A stretch of 64,000 bases of DNA from Ornatilinea apprima. Lineage in GTDB: Bacteria > Chloroflexota > Anaerolineae > Anaerolineales > Anaerolineaceae. Made by a program: the position numbers and the translations under genes. The notes under the pieces are model-generated. The model ran no database searches. It was not told the DNA's origin and saw nothing but the letters and a program-made list of their open reading frames with translations. Location: contig NZ_LGCL01000015.1 of the NCBI RefSeq assembly GCF_001306115.1, positions 310,001 to 374,000 of the forward strand, read 5' to 3'. Positions 51,162-59,649 of this stretch are shown here, one piece after another (positions within the stretch are counted from its first letter, which is position 1; each line of letters begins with the position of its first letter).

Positions 51162-52268
51162 ATGGCAGTTATTTTTCCTTTCACCGCAATCGTTGGCCAG
51201 GCGCGCATGCGCCGCGCATTGATCTTAAATGCCGTTGATCCCCGCATCGGCGGTGTGTTGATTCGCGGCGAGCGCGGCACCGCCAAATCGACCGCCGCCC
51301 GCGCGCTGGCTGCTCTGCTGCCGGAAGTGAAAGTGGTGAAAGACTGCCGCTTTAACTGCGACCCCGACGAACCCTCCCGGCTGTGCACCGAATGCCAGGA
51401 ACGCCTGGCAAGAGGCGAAGAGCTGCCGGTTACCTACAAACCCACTTCATTTGTCAACCTGCCTGTTTCGGCCACCGAAGACAGAGTGGTGGGAACCCTG
51501 GACATTGAAAAAGCCATCCAAAAAGGTGAGCGCCGCTTTGAACCCGGCGTACTGGCGGCGGCCAACCGCGGCCTGCTCTATATCGATGAAGTCAACCTGC
51601 TGGACGACCATGTGGTGGATATTCTGCTCGACTCGGCCGCGATGGGCATGAACATCATCGAGCGTGAAGGCATTTCCTTTGCCCACCCTTCCCGTTTTAT
51701 CCTGGTCGGCACCATGAACCCCGAAGAAGGCGACCTGCGCCCGCAGCTTTTAGACCGCTTCGCCCTCTCCGTAGACATTCTGGGCATCCGCGAAACGCGC
51801 GAGCGCGTGCAGATTATGGAACGCAACTTAATGTTCGAATCCGACCCCGCCGAGTTCCGCACCATGTGGCTGCCGCGTGAAGAAGAGCTTTCCCAGCGCA
51901 TTGCCAGCGCCCGCAAGTTGGTCAATCAGGTTACCCATTCCAGCCGCGACCTCATCACCATCGCCCAGCTCACCTCTTCCTTAAATGTAGACGGTCACCG
52001 CGCCGACTTGGTGATTCTCAAAACCGCTCGCGCCCAGGCCGCCTTTGACGGACGCACGGCCATCACCGAACTGGATATTGCCCTGGCCGCCGAGTTGGCC
52101 CTGCCGCATCGCATGAAGCGCGGCCCCTTCGACCATACCAGCATGTCGATGGAACAGCTTGAGGAGCGCATTGAGCAGCTCCGCGGGCAGACGGTGCAAG
52201 AGAACCAGACCCAGACAGCCGACCTTTCTGACAGCCAGGAAATGCTAAAAAAAAAGGGCATGAATTAA
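51162..52268 (+). CDS. chlI: Mg/Co-chelatase small-subunit ATPase (ChlI-like), ending at a frameshift site
   Basis: The 368-residue AAA+ protein has Walker A LIRGERGTAKSTAARALAALLP, a cysteine cluster CRFNCDPDEPSRLCTECQ (typical of ChlI relatives), Walker B LLYIDEVNLLDDHVVDILLDSAAMG, and sensor/arginine-finger regions GTMNPEEGDLRPQLLDRFALSVDI. Magnesium- and cobalt-chelatase ATPases form hexamers with a ChlD-type partner. The ORF ends in CTA AAA AAA AAG GGC ATG AAT TAA, a few codons after a run of nine A. The frame of the ChlD half continues from there in the -1 frame, so this protein may be the product of normal termination and a longer fusion the product of frameshifting. ATG 51162 has GAGG eight bases upstream. 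Confidence 0.9.
   Translation: MAVIFPFTAIVGQARMRRALILNAVDPRIGGVLIRGERGTAKSTAARALAALLPEVKVVKDCRFNCDPDEPSRLCTECQERLARGEELPVTYKPTSFVNLPVSATEDRVVGTLDIEKAIQKGERRFEPGVLAAANRGLLYIDEVNLLDDHVVDILLDSAAMGMNIIEREGISFAHPSRFILVGTMNPEEGDLRPQLLDRFALSVDILGIRETRERVQIMERNLMFESDPAEFRTMWLPREEELSQRIASARKLVNQVTHSSRDLITIAQLTSSLNVDGHRADLVILKTARAQAAFDGRTAITELDIALAAELALPHRMKRGPFDHTSMSMEQLEERIEQLRGQTVQENQTQTADLSDSQEMLKKKGMN
52247..52256 (+). promoter_or_regulatory. Programmed -1 ribosomal frameshift slippery site
   Basis: Nine consecutive A (52247-52255) followed by G contain the heptamer A AAA AAG at 52250-52256, as in dnaX. AGGA lies at 52237-52240, possibly an internal Shine-Dalgarno-like stimulator. A GGCAGCC/GGCTGCC hairpin lies about 50 bases downstream. 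The zero frame stops at 52266-52268; the -1 frame runs on to 53245. Confidence 0.75.
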
Positions 52269-53245
52269 CCACCGGCCAGGTCAGCGATTCCCTTCCCGAT
52301 ACCGGGCAGCCCGACCCGGCTGCCAGCCGCGATATTTTTCAAACCCAGTCTCCCATGTGGTGGGAGGGCGGGCAAAAAGTAGCCACCGGCGAGGCTTTTT
52401 CCACCCGGCGGCTCGATACCCCGCTGGACAAAATGCTGCGCCGCGGGTCTGGGCGCCGTTCCGTAACCTACACCAAGTTGAAACGCGGGCGCTATATCCA
52501 GGCCCGCCCGGCCCAGGGCAAAACCTTCGACCTGGCCTTCGACGCCACCCTGCGCGCCGCGGCACCCTTCCAAAAAGAGCGCAAACAACAGCGCGAGAAA
52601 GTGGCCTTTGCCGTGCGCCCCGGCGATTATATGAAAAAAATCCGCGTGCGCCGCGCGGCCAACCTGGTGCTCTTCCTGGTGGATGCCTCCTGGTCCATGG
52701 CCGTTACCGAGCGCATGCAGGCTACCAAAGGAGCCATCCTCTCCCTGCTCACCGACGCCTACCAGCGCCGCGACCGGGTGGGGCTGATCACCTTCCAGAA
52801 AGACCGCGCCACGCTCATTCTCGCGCCCACCAACTCGGTCAACCTGGCGCAGCGCGCTCTGGCCGACATCCCGGTCGGCGGCAAGACGCCCCTCTCATCC
52901 GGCTTAAAAATGGCCCACGATGTGCTGGAGCGCGAGAAAAACCTTCACCCCGACATTATGCCGCTTTTGATTGTGCTCACCGACGGAGCCGCCAACGTAA
53001 CTATGGGCTACCTCCCGCCGCAAGAAGAAGCCTACCGCATTGCCGATCTCATCGCTGAAAAGCTAATTCATACCGTAGTGGTCAACCTGGAAAACACCAC
53101 CTTCGACCAGGGCTATGCCCAGCAGCTCGCCGATCACCTGCACGGCCCCTGCTACCAGATTAGCGATTTGCGCGCGGAAACCCTGTATCTGACGGTGCGC
53201 AAGGAAATGAACCAACTTCGCGCCCCTGATGATAAAATAAAATAA
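52256..53245 (+). CDS. chlD: Mg/Co-chelatase medium-subunit C-terminal half (ChlD-like, VWA), -1 frame
   Basis: Read in the -1 frame from 52256, this is 329 residues. It has a low-complexity linker, then LDKMLRRGSGRRSVTYTKLKRGRYIQARPAQGKTFDLAFDATLRAAAPFQKERK, and a von Willebrand A domain (about residues 140-300) with the metal-ion motif LVLFLVDASWSMAVTERMQATKGAI (DxSxS), TPLSSGLKMAHDVL and LIVLTDGAANVTM. These are the ChlD/BchD integrin-like features. The combined frameshift product of about 694 residues would match normal ChlD length, with AAA+ followed by VWA. An independent start at ATG 52355 has no ribosome-binding site. A VWA domain without its own AAA+ part would be atypical, which favours the fusion. 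Confidence 0.88.
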   Translation, partial: GHELTTGQVSDSLPDTGQPDPAASRDIFQTQSPMWWEGGQKVATGEAFSTRRLDTPLDKMLRRGSGRRSVTYTKLKRGRYIQARPAQGKTFDLAFDATLRAAAPFQKERKQQREKVAFAVRPGDYMKKIRVRRAANLVLFLVDASWSMAVTERMQATKGAILSLLTDAYQRRDRVGLITFQKDRATLILAPTNSVNLAQRALADIPVGGKTPLSSGLKMAHDVLEREKNLHPDIMPLLIVLTDGAANVTMGYLPPQEEAYRIADLIAEKLIHTVVVNLENTTFDQGYAQQLADHLHGPCYQISDLRAETLYLTVRKEMNQLRAPDDKIK

Positions 53246-53286
53246 TCCGCCAACCCGCGCCGGGGAGGGGGAAAAAGGATCACCGC

Positions 53287-53315
53287 TTGCCAGCCCGGCT
53301 TTGCGATGATATGAT
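53287..53315 (+). promoter_or_regulatory. Sigma70-type promoter of the 53337 gene and M42 cluster
   Basis: TTGCCA at 53287-53292 and TATGAT at 53310-53315, spacer 17. CGGAGG follows shortly before the start codon at 53337. Confidence 0.7.
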
Positions 53316-53336
53316 CTCACCGGAGGTAGAAGTCTC

Positions 53337-53741
53337 ATGTTTAACCGCGATTCGAAACGCGAGCGCACCCGCACTGTTCTGGCTATCATTATCCTGGCGA
53401 CCCTGCCTTGCTATTGTCTGGGGATTCTGATGCTCGGCTCGACCCGCTCCACACGAGAACCTACCCTTACCCCCACCCTCACTGGCACAGAAACGCCCCT
53501 CCCGGCCACGGGAACCGTTACCCCCACTCTGTTCCTTTCTCCCACTCCCACCGAGACGGTTACACCCACGCCGACGTTCACATCTTCTCCCACACCCACG
53601 GAGTTTATGACCCCCACCCGCACGCCAACGGCCACCTTTACGGCCACCATCCCGCCGACTGAAACTACCGCGCCTCCGCCTACCGAAACTCCCAACCTTG
53701 AGCCGAGCGCGACGGAACAAACTTCCGAATCCCCCGGCTAA
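53337..53741 (+). CDS. Membrane-anchored Thr/Pro-repeat protein
   Basis: The 134-residue protein has one hydrophobic segment (VLAIIILATLPCYCLGILMLG) and then about 95 residues of Thr/Pro-rich repeats (TPTPTFTSSPTPTE, TPTRTPTATFTATIPP). The rest has no fold I recognise. Such stalks occur on Anaerolineae cell-surface proteins. Here nothing follows the stalk, so it would be an isolated tether or spacer, or a short cell-wall component. It has its own promoter and a good GGAGG ribosome-binding site. The M42 peptidase gene follows after 35 bases. Confidence 0.7.
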   Translation: MFNRDSKRERTRTVLAIIILATLPCYCLGILMLGSTRSTREPTLTPTLTGTETPLPATGTVTPTLFLSPTPTETVTPTPTFTSSPTPTEFMTPTRTPTATFTATIPPTETTAPPPTETPNLEPSATEQTSESPG

Positions 53742-53775
53742 TTTTGCGGCTGTTGCGGGCACTGAAAGACAAACC

Positions 53776-54834
53776 ATGCAAGAAACAACCCGTCATCTGA
53801 AAAAGTGGATATCCCTCCCCGGACTTTCCGGGGCAGAAGCGCCTCTGCGCGAAGCCATTCAGGCCGCCTGGAAGCCGCTGACCGATGAGATCAGCGCCAG
53901 CGCGATGGGCAGCCTGCATGCCTTGAAGAAAGGCAGCGGCCCATCTCCCCGCCCCAGCATTATGGTATCCACCCACATGGACGCCATTGGCCTGATGGTC
54001 AGCGCCGTGGAACAAGAATGGCTGCGCGTTACCCAGATCGGCTGGGTAGACGCGCGCATTTTACCCGGCCAGCCGGTGTTGGTGCACGCCCAACGCGACC
54101 TGCCCGGCGTGGTTGTGCAGCCGGCCGCCCATTTGCTGCCCCCCTCTGAACAAGACGGACCGGTCTCCCTCGACCAGCTCCTGGTGGATACCGGCCTGCC
54201 CGCCGCTGAGCTGCAAGAACTGGTCAGCGTGGGCGACTTTATCTCTTTCAGCCAGCCCTGGATGGACCTGGCCGGAGAAACCCTGGCCGGTCACAGCCTC
54301 GATAACCGCGCTTCGGTCGCGGCGCTTACCCATTGTCTTGAAATCCTGCAAACCCGCGAACACGCCTGGGATGTCTGGGCAGTCGCCAGCGTGCAGGAAG
54401 AGATCGGCCATTTTGGAGCAGCCACGTCGGCCTACCAGCTGCGCCCCAGCCTGGCCATGGCCGTGGACGTTACCTTTGCCACTGGCCCCGGCACCGCGGA
54501 CCCCAATACCTTCGCGTTGAAAAGCGGTCCTGCTCTGGGTTGGAGCCCGGTGCTGCATCCGGCGCTCTTCCAACGCGTGCGCGCCGCCGCCGAACGGCTG
54601 GAAATCCCTTATTCCAAAGAGATTATGACCGGATTAACGCACACCGACGCGGATGATCTTCAAGTGGCGGCGGAAGGCATTCCCACCATGCTGGTCAGCA
54701 TTCCGCTGCGCTATATGCACACCCCCGTCGAAGTGGTTGCCCTGAAAGATATAGAACGCACCGGCCGCCTGCTGGCCGAGTTCATCTGCCAGCTCGATCC
54801 CAACGCGCTGGAGACCATCACCTGGGATGAATGA
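53776..54834 (+). CDS. M42 family aminopeptidase (first of three)
   Basis: The 352-residue protein is an M42 (glutamyl aminopeptidase/TET-type) peptidase. The two-metal site residues are visible: His in VSTHMDAIG, Asp in SLDNRASVAAL, the catalytic and ligand glutamates in ASVQEEIGHFGA, Asp in MAVDVTFA and the last histidine in IPLRYMHTPVEVV. Family members form dodecamers and remove N-terminal residues from peptides. MDAIG replaces the more usual MDEIG. ATG 53776 is preferred over 53698, which would overlap the Thr/Pro protein gene. The second M42 gene starts immediately after its stop. Confidence 0.93.
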   Translation: MQETTRHLKKWISLPGLSGAEAPLREAIQAAWKPLTDEISASAMGSLHALKKGSGPSPRPSIMVSTHMDAIGLMVSAVEQEWLRVTQIGWVDARILPGQPVLVHAQRDLPGVVVQPAAHLLPPSEQDGPVSLDQLLVDTGLPAAELQELVSVGDFISFSQPWMDLAGETLAGHSLDNRASVAALTHCLEILQTREHAWDVWAVASVQEEIGHFGAATSAYQLRPSLAMAVDVTFATGPGTADPNTFALKSGPALGWSPVLHPALFQRVRAAAERLEIPYSKEIMTGLTHTDADDLQVAAEGIPTMLVSIPLRYMHTPVEVVALKDIERTGRLLAEFICQLDPNALETITWDE

Positions 54835-54835
54835 C

Positions 54836-55927
54836 ATGAGCCTCACCAACCCTTCCAACACAAACGTCCAGCCGTCCGCGCAGCAGATTGCGCTGCTGGA
54901 ACGGCTTTCCAACGCCTGCGCCGTCTCCAGCGATGAGCATGAAGTCCGCCAGATCGTGCGCGCCGAAATCGAAGCGCACGCCGATGAAATCATTGTGGAC
55001 GCGATGGGCAACCTGCTTGCCGTGCGCCGCGCCCAGGTGGAAAATCCCTTGCGCGTCATGCTGGCCGCCCACATGGATGAAGTCGGGCTGATGCTCATTC
55101 ATAGCGACGGCGACGGCCTCTTTTCCTTCCAAACCATGGGCGGCATTGACCCGCGCCAACTGGTGGGCAAGCCCGTCTGGGTTGGCCGCCAGCACCACCC
55201 CGGCGTCATCGGCGCGCGCCCCTACCACCTCTCCAGCGACGAAGAAATGCGCCACAGCGTACCCATCTCGCAGTTACGCATTGATCTGGGGCCGGGCGGT
55301 TCGGAGCTGGCTCAACCCGGCGACCTGGCAGCTTTCGCCACGCGCTTCCAGCAGGCAGGCCCCAGCTTGATGGGCAAAGCCCTGGATGACCGCCTGGGGG
55401 TGGCCAGCCTGATTGAAATTTTCAAAACCGCGCCCCGCCATATTGAGCTGTGGGCGGCCTTTACCGTCCAGGAAGAGCTGGGACTGCGCGGAGCGCGTGT
55501 CGCGGCGTTTCGCATTCAGCCGCACCTCGCCATTGCCGTCGACAGCACCCCCGCCAACGACCTGCCCGCCGCGGATGGCCAGGAGAACACCCGTTACAAC
55601 ACCCGCCTGGGCTTTGGCCCGGCCATCTATGTCGCTGACAGAGCCACCATCTCAGACCCGCGCCTGGTGCGCCACCTGACGGAAACCGCCGCAGCGCAGG
55701 GTATTCCCTTCCAGTACCGCCAGCCGGGCGGCGGCAGCACCGACGCCGGCGCCATCCTGCGCGCCCAGAGCGGCGTGCCGGTGATCTCGGTATCGGTGCC
55801 GGGGCGCTACGCCCACACCGCCTGCCTGGTCGCTCGCGCAGCCGATTGGGGCGCGACGATGGCCTTGCTGCAGGCCAGCCTGCAAACGTTAACCACGGAT
55901 ATTCTCAAGGAAGAACGCAGACCATGA
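54836..55927 (+). CDS. M42 family aminopeptidase (second of three)
   Basis: The 363-residue protein has the M42 sites [104 protein letters not shown]. It is closely linked: its start lies next to the first peptidase stop (an alternative ATG at 54827 overlaps it by eight bases) and its stop overlaps the start of the AAC(3)-like gene (ATGA). Its N-terminal 20 residues are longer than in the third copy. Substrates are small peptides, otherwise unknown. Confidence 0.93.
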   Translation: MSLTNPSNTNVQPSAQQIALLERLSNACAVSSDEHEVRQIVRAEIEAHADEIIVDAMGNLLAVRRAQVENPLRVMLAAHMDEVGLMLIHSDGDGLFSFQTMGGIDPRQLVGKPVWVGRQHHPGVIGARPYHLSSDEEMRHSVPISQLRIDLGPGGSELAQPGDLAAFATRFQQAGPSLMGKALDDRLGVASLIEIFKTAPRHIELWAAFTVQEELGLRGARVAAFRIQPHLAIAVDSTPANDLPAADGQENTRYNTRLGFGPAIYVADRATISDPRLVRHLTETAAAQGIPFQYRQPGGGSTDAGAILRAQSGVPVISVSVPGRYAHTACLVARAADWGATMALLQASLQTLTTDILKEERRP

Positions 55928-56742
55928 GCGAAGCCGACGTGATTGCCCGTTGCGACCGCGGCCCCGTTACCCGCGAATCGTTGGTACATGACCTGGCCAG
56001 CCTGGGCGTGCGCCCCGGCATGACCCTTTTAGTGCATTCTTCTCTCAGCGCGTTGGGCTGGGTGTGCGGCGGCGCGGTTGCCGTGGTGCTGGCCCTGGAA
56101 GACGCCCTCGGTGAGCAGGGCACCCTGGTGATGCCCACTCACTCCGGCGACCTCAGCGACCCGGCCGAATGGGCGCACCCGCCCGTGCCGGCCGATTGGA
56201 TAGAGGTCATCCGCCAGTCCATGCCCGCCTACGACCCCACCCTCACCCCGACACGCGGCATGGGCGCCATTGTGGAAACTTTTCGCCGCCAGCCCGGTGT
56301 GCTACGCAGCGCGCACCCGCAGTTATCGTTTGCCGCGCGCGGCCCCCAGGCCGAGAAGATTACCGCCAACCACAGCCTGCACTCCAGCCTGGGCGAGCAG
56401 TCGCCCCTGGCGCGCGTCTACGAGCTGGACGGCTTTGTGCTGCTGCTGGGCGTTACGCACGAGAACAACACCTCTTTACACCTGTGCGAACACCGCGCCA
56501 ACTTTCCCTCGCGCAAAATTGTGCGCCGAGGCACCCCATTGATGGTGAACGGCCAGCGCGAATGGGTCTGGTTTGAAGGCGTGGACGAAAACTCCGATGA
56601 CTTTGAACAGCTCGGCGCGGACTATGAACGCGAAACCGCCAACGTAACCGTGGCGACCACCGGCTACGCCCAGGCGCGCCTGATGCGCCAGCGCCCGCTG
56701 GTTGACTATGGAGTACAATGGATGGAGAAAAACCGCCGCTAA
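55924..56742 (+). CDS. AAC(3)-family N-acetyltransferase (antibiotic acetyltransferase fold)
   Basis: The 272-residue protein matches the aminoglycoside 3-N-acetyltransferase fold: [95 protein letters not shown], and [18 protein letters not shown], which are the catalytic and acetyl-CoA-contacting parts. It is encoded inside a peptidase operon, so it may acetylate a peptide, an amino sugar or a metabolite rather than an antibiotic; that is inference. ATG 55924 overlaps the previous stop (ATGA), and a frame to 55846 is rejected. Confidence 0.9.
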   Translation: MSEADVIARCDRGPVTRESLVHDLASLGVRPGMTLLVHSSLSALGWVCGGAVAVVLALEDALGEQGTLVMPTHSGDLSDPAEWAHPPVPADWIEVIRQSMPAYDPTLTPTRGMGAIVETFRRQPGVLRSAHPQLSFAARGPQAEKITANHSLHSSLGEQSPLARVYELDGFVLLLGVTHENNTSLHLCEHRANFPSRKIVRRGTPLMVNGQREWVWFEGVDENSDDFEQLGADYERETANVTVATTGYAQARLMRQRPLVDYGVQWMEKNRR

Positions 56743-56772
56743 TCACCGCCCATACGTCAGGAAGAATACAGA

Positions 56773-57771
56773 ATGAAAGAACTGCTCAAAAAACTGGTCC
56801 AAATTCCCGCCCCGTTTGGCTATGAAAGCGCCATGCGAGACGCGGTTCGTGCAGAAATTACCAACCTGGCTGATGAAATTCAGGTCGACGCGCTGGGCAA
56901 CCTTATCGCGCGCAAAGGCCAGCGCGGGCCAGACGGCCTACGGGTGATGCTCTCGGCGCACATGGACGAAATTGGCATCATCGCCAGCCATGTTGACGAA
57001 AACGGCTTTGTGCGCTTTGCCCCGCTGGGCAACGTCTACGCCCACAACTGTCCTGGCGCTCGCGTGCGCTTTCTCAACGGCGCGCGCGGCCTCATCGGCA
57101 GCCCGCGCTACACCAGCAGCAGCCAGCCGCCCGCCATTCCCGACATGTTCATCGACGTTGGCGCCACCTCGCGTGAAGACTGCCCGGTTAAGGTCGGCGA
57201 CCCGGCTGTGTTTGAGAATACGTTCCTTGATCTCGGCCAGCGTGTGGCCGCCAAATCACTGGACAACCGCATTAGCGTGGCCGCCCAAATTGAGATCATG
57301 CGCCGCTTATCCACCTCGCCGCACGAAATTCACTTTGTGTTTTCGGTGCAGGAAGAAGTCGGGCAAAAAGGCGCGCTGGTGGCGGCCTATCACCTGCAGC
57401 CCGAGCTGGGCATCGCCCTGGATGTAACCACCACCGGCGACACCCCCAACAGCGCGCGCATGGCCGTGGAACTGGGCAAAGGCCCGGCCATCAAAGTTAA
57501 AGATGAAGGCATGATCGCTGATCCGCGTGTGGTGCGCCTGCTGGCCGGCGCCGCCGAAAAGCTCAACATTCCCACCCAGCGCGAGATCTTGCTCAACGGC
57601 ACTACCGACGCCCGCTGGATGCAGGCGCAGCGCGCTGGCGCGCCAGCCGGCACCCTTTCCATCCCCTGCCGCTACGTCCACTCGCCTTCCGAGATGGTCG
57701 ACCTGGGCGACGTGGAACATGCCGTCAACCTGATGGTTCACCTGCTCTCCGCGCCGGTTCACCTGTATTAA
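56773..57771 (+). CDS. M42 family aminopeptidase (third of three)
   Basis: The 332-residue protein has the sites SAHMDEIGIIASHVDE, AKSLDNRISVAAQIEIM, FSVQEEVGQKGALVAAYH, IALDVTTTGDTPNSA and IPCRYVHSPSEMVDLGD. It lies 30 bases after the AAC(3)-like gene with AGGAAG before the ATG. The three copies differ in N-terminal length and in details of the metal-site context, which suggests old duplication rather than recent copying. All three keep every expected metal ligand. Confidence 0.94.
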   Translation: MKELLKKLVQIPAPFGYESAMRDAVRAEITNLADEIQVDALGNLIARKGQRGPDGLRVMLSAHMDEIGIIASHVDENGFVRFAPLGNVYAHNCPGARVRFLNGARGLIGSPRYTSSSQPPAIPDMFIDVGATSREDCPVKVGDPAVFENTFLDLGQRVAAKSLDNRISVAAQIEIMRRLSTSPHEIHFVFSVQEEVGQKGALVAAYHLQPELGIALDVTTTGDTPNSARMAVELGKGPAIKVKDEGMIADPRVVRLLAGAAEKLNIPTQREILLNGTTDARWMQAQRAGAPAGTLSIPCRYVHSPSEMVDLGDVEHAVNLMVHLLSAPVHLY

Positions 57772-57803
57772 CCGCTCGGCGGCAATCCGCCGGAGTTAAA
57801 CGC

Positions 57804-59156
57804 ATGAAAGCCTCAAAATCATCCCTTTCTCAACGGATTTTTCCACTGGCTGCCAGCCTGGTCATCACCAGCCTCCTTCTGGCAGGCTGCGGCAATCTCA
57901 ATTTGCCCGGGCTGCTGCGCACCGTGATCCCTCCCACCCAAACCGCGCCCAACAGCCCGCTCCAGGCAACCGTGTCAATCCCCGTAGACGAGACCGCCAC
58001 CCTTCCTGCCCCCACCGCCACTCCCAGCGGGCCGCAAACCCTTACTATCTGGGTTCCGCCGCAGTTCGACCCGCAGAGCGGCACACCCGCCGGGCAGCAG
58101 TTTCAGGCGCGCATCAACCAGTTCATGAATGAAAACCCGGGCGTCATCATTGAAACGCGCATCAAAGCCGCCGCTGGCTCCGGCAGCCTGCTTGAATCGC
58201 TGACCCTGGCCAACGCTGCCGCCACGCCAGAGAGCCTGCCCGCCCTGGTCGCCTTACCCCGCTCGGATATGGAAGTCGCGGCCTTGAAGGGTTTGATCTT
58301 CCCCATGGACGACTACACCTCGGTAATTGACCAGAGCGATTGGTTCGATTACGCCCGCCAGTTGGCATTACTGCAGGGCGCCACCTACGGCATTCCCTTC
58401 GCCGGCGACGCCATGCTGCTGCTCTACCGCCCGGCGCGGGTGGGCGCATCCCCACTCAACTGGAAAGAAATCCTCAGCCGCGGGCAGCCGCTGGCCTTCC
58501 CTGCCGCCGACCCACAGTCTCTGCTCACCCTGCTGCTCTATCTCTCCGCGGGCGGGCAGATCGTCGACTCGCAGGGCCGGCCAACCCTTTCCGCCGAAAC
58601 CCTCACCAGCGTACTCGAATTGTACGCCGAAGGCGCTGCCCAGGGCACGTTTCCAAACATGATCGCGGATGTGCAGTCCGATGCGCAGGCCTGGCAGTTC
58701 TACCGGGACAAATCGGCCAACATGGTCATCACCTGGTCTTCGCGCTACTTAAGCGAGCTGCCAGTCGACACCTCCGCGGTTGCCATCACCGCCTTGGACG
58801 ACAAAGACTACACCCTTGCCACCGGCTGGATGTGGGCGCTTTCCGACCCTCTGCCCGAACGGCGCGCCATGAGCGTTAAACTGGCTGAATACCTTACCGA
58901 AAGCGAATACCTGGCCCAGTGGTCGCCCGTCTCCGGCCAACTGCCGGTGCGCCCCAGCGGGCTGAACGCCATCACCAACCAGTCGCTGCGTTCCCTGCTC
59001 GGACAGGTGATCCAATCCTCCAACGTGCGCCCCACCAACGATCTGATCACTGGCGTGGGCCCCCTGCTGCAAGAATCCACCCTGGCGATGATTGAACGCC
59101 TGAATGACCCTGCCCAGGCGGCCGCAACCGTCGCGGAGCGGTTGAACTCCCCCTGA
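57804..59156 (+). CDS. Extracellular solute-binding lipoprotein (ABC sugar-type, family 1)
   Basis: The 450-residue protein has a lipoprotein signal ending SLLLAGCGNLN, a short linker with Thr/Pro, and a family 1 solute-binding fold: LTIWVPPQFDPQSGTPAGQQFQARINQFMNENPGVIIETRIKA, LPALVALPRSDMEVAALKGLIFPMDDY and YGIPFAGDAMLLLYRPA. The class usually binds oligosaccharides, but no permease or ATPase gene is adjacent, so the transporter partners are elsewhere or absent. GGAG lies eight bases before the ATG. A small membrane protein gene follows after 14 bases and is probably cotranscribed. Confidence 0.88.
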   Translation: MKASKSSLSQRIFPLAASLVITSLLLAGCGNLNLPGLLRTVIPPTQTAPNSPLQATVSIPVDETATLPAPTATPSGPQTLTIWVPPQFDPQSGTPAGQQFQARINQFMNENPGVIIETRIKAAAGSGSLLESLTLANAAATPESLPALVALPRSDMEVAALKGLIFPMDDYTSVIDQSDWFDYARQLALLQGATYGIPFAGDAMLLLYRPARVGASPLNWKEILSRGQPLAFPAADPQSLLTLLLYLSAGGQIVDSQGRPTLSAETLTSVLELYAEGAAQGTFPNMIADVQSDAQAWQFYRDKSANMVITWSSRYLSELPVDTSAVAITALDDKDYTLATGWMWALSDPLPERRAMSVKLAEYLTESEYLAQWSPVSGQLPVRPSGLNAITNQSLRSLLGQVIQSSNVRPTNDLITGVGPLLQESTLAMIERLNDPAQAAATVAERLNSP

Positions 59157-59170
59157 TAGGAGACGTAGGT

Positions 59171-59515
59171 ATGCCCAACCCCAGGAAACCTTCCCAAACC
59201 CGCTCTTCCCACCGCCCGGCCGGGGTTACCCGCCAGGCGCTGGCCATTTTGGGGTTGCTGATCTTGCTCACCGCACTGGCCTGGACCAGCCCTTTCCAGA
59301 CCCAACCCACCCCAGCCCCGGCCAACACCACCGCCCTGGCCGCCACACCCGATGGAACCCTGACCCCTTCAGTCACCCCCCTGCCCGAAGAATGGCTGCA
59401 GAGCTACCGCAACACCAACGAAGTCGTCCTGGTGGGTGTGCTGCTGGTTCTCATTGTCGTCATCGGCACCTTTGGCGCCATCTGGCGCGCCAACCGCAAG
59501 CGCCCGGCTCACTAA
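59171..59515 (+). CDS. Small membrane protein of unknown function
   Basis: The 114-residue protein has two hydrophobic segments, ALAILGLLILLTALAW and EVVLVGVLLVLIVVIGTFGAIW, separated by about 50 residues rich in Thr, Pro and Ala. The basic N-terminus (KPSQTRSSHRPAGVTR) and C-terminal RANRKRPAH suggest both ends are cytoplasmic with an extracellular loop. I recognise no family. It follows the solute-binding gene closely, so it may accompany it. Confidence 0.65.
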   Translation: MPNPRKPSQTRSSHRPAGVTRQALAILGLLILLTALAWTSPFQTQPTPAPANTTALAATPDGTLTPSVTPLPEEWLQSYRNTNEVVLVGVLLVLIVVIGTFGAIWRANRKRPAH

Positions 59516-59649
59516 TTTCGTTTTTTCCGTCAACATTTATTATTTGTCCATAAAAATTCTCCCAACCGGCCAGCAACTTATCGCCGGTATTTTCGTATAT
59601 TGGATATAGGCTACAAAGAAATCGTTTTTTTATACCAAGGAGATGTTGT

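Noticed and set aside
52355..53245. Independent VWA gene starting at ATG 52355
   Set aside because: No Shine-Dalgarno and the frame is open upstream to the slippery site; a frameshift fusion explains the layout better.
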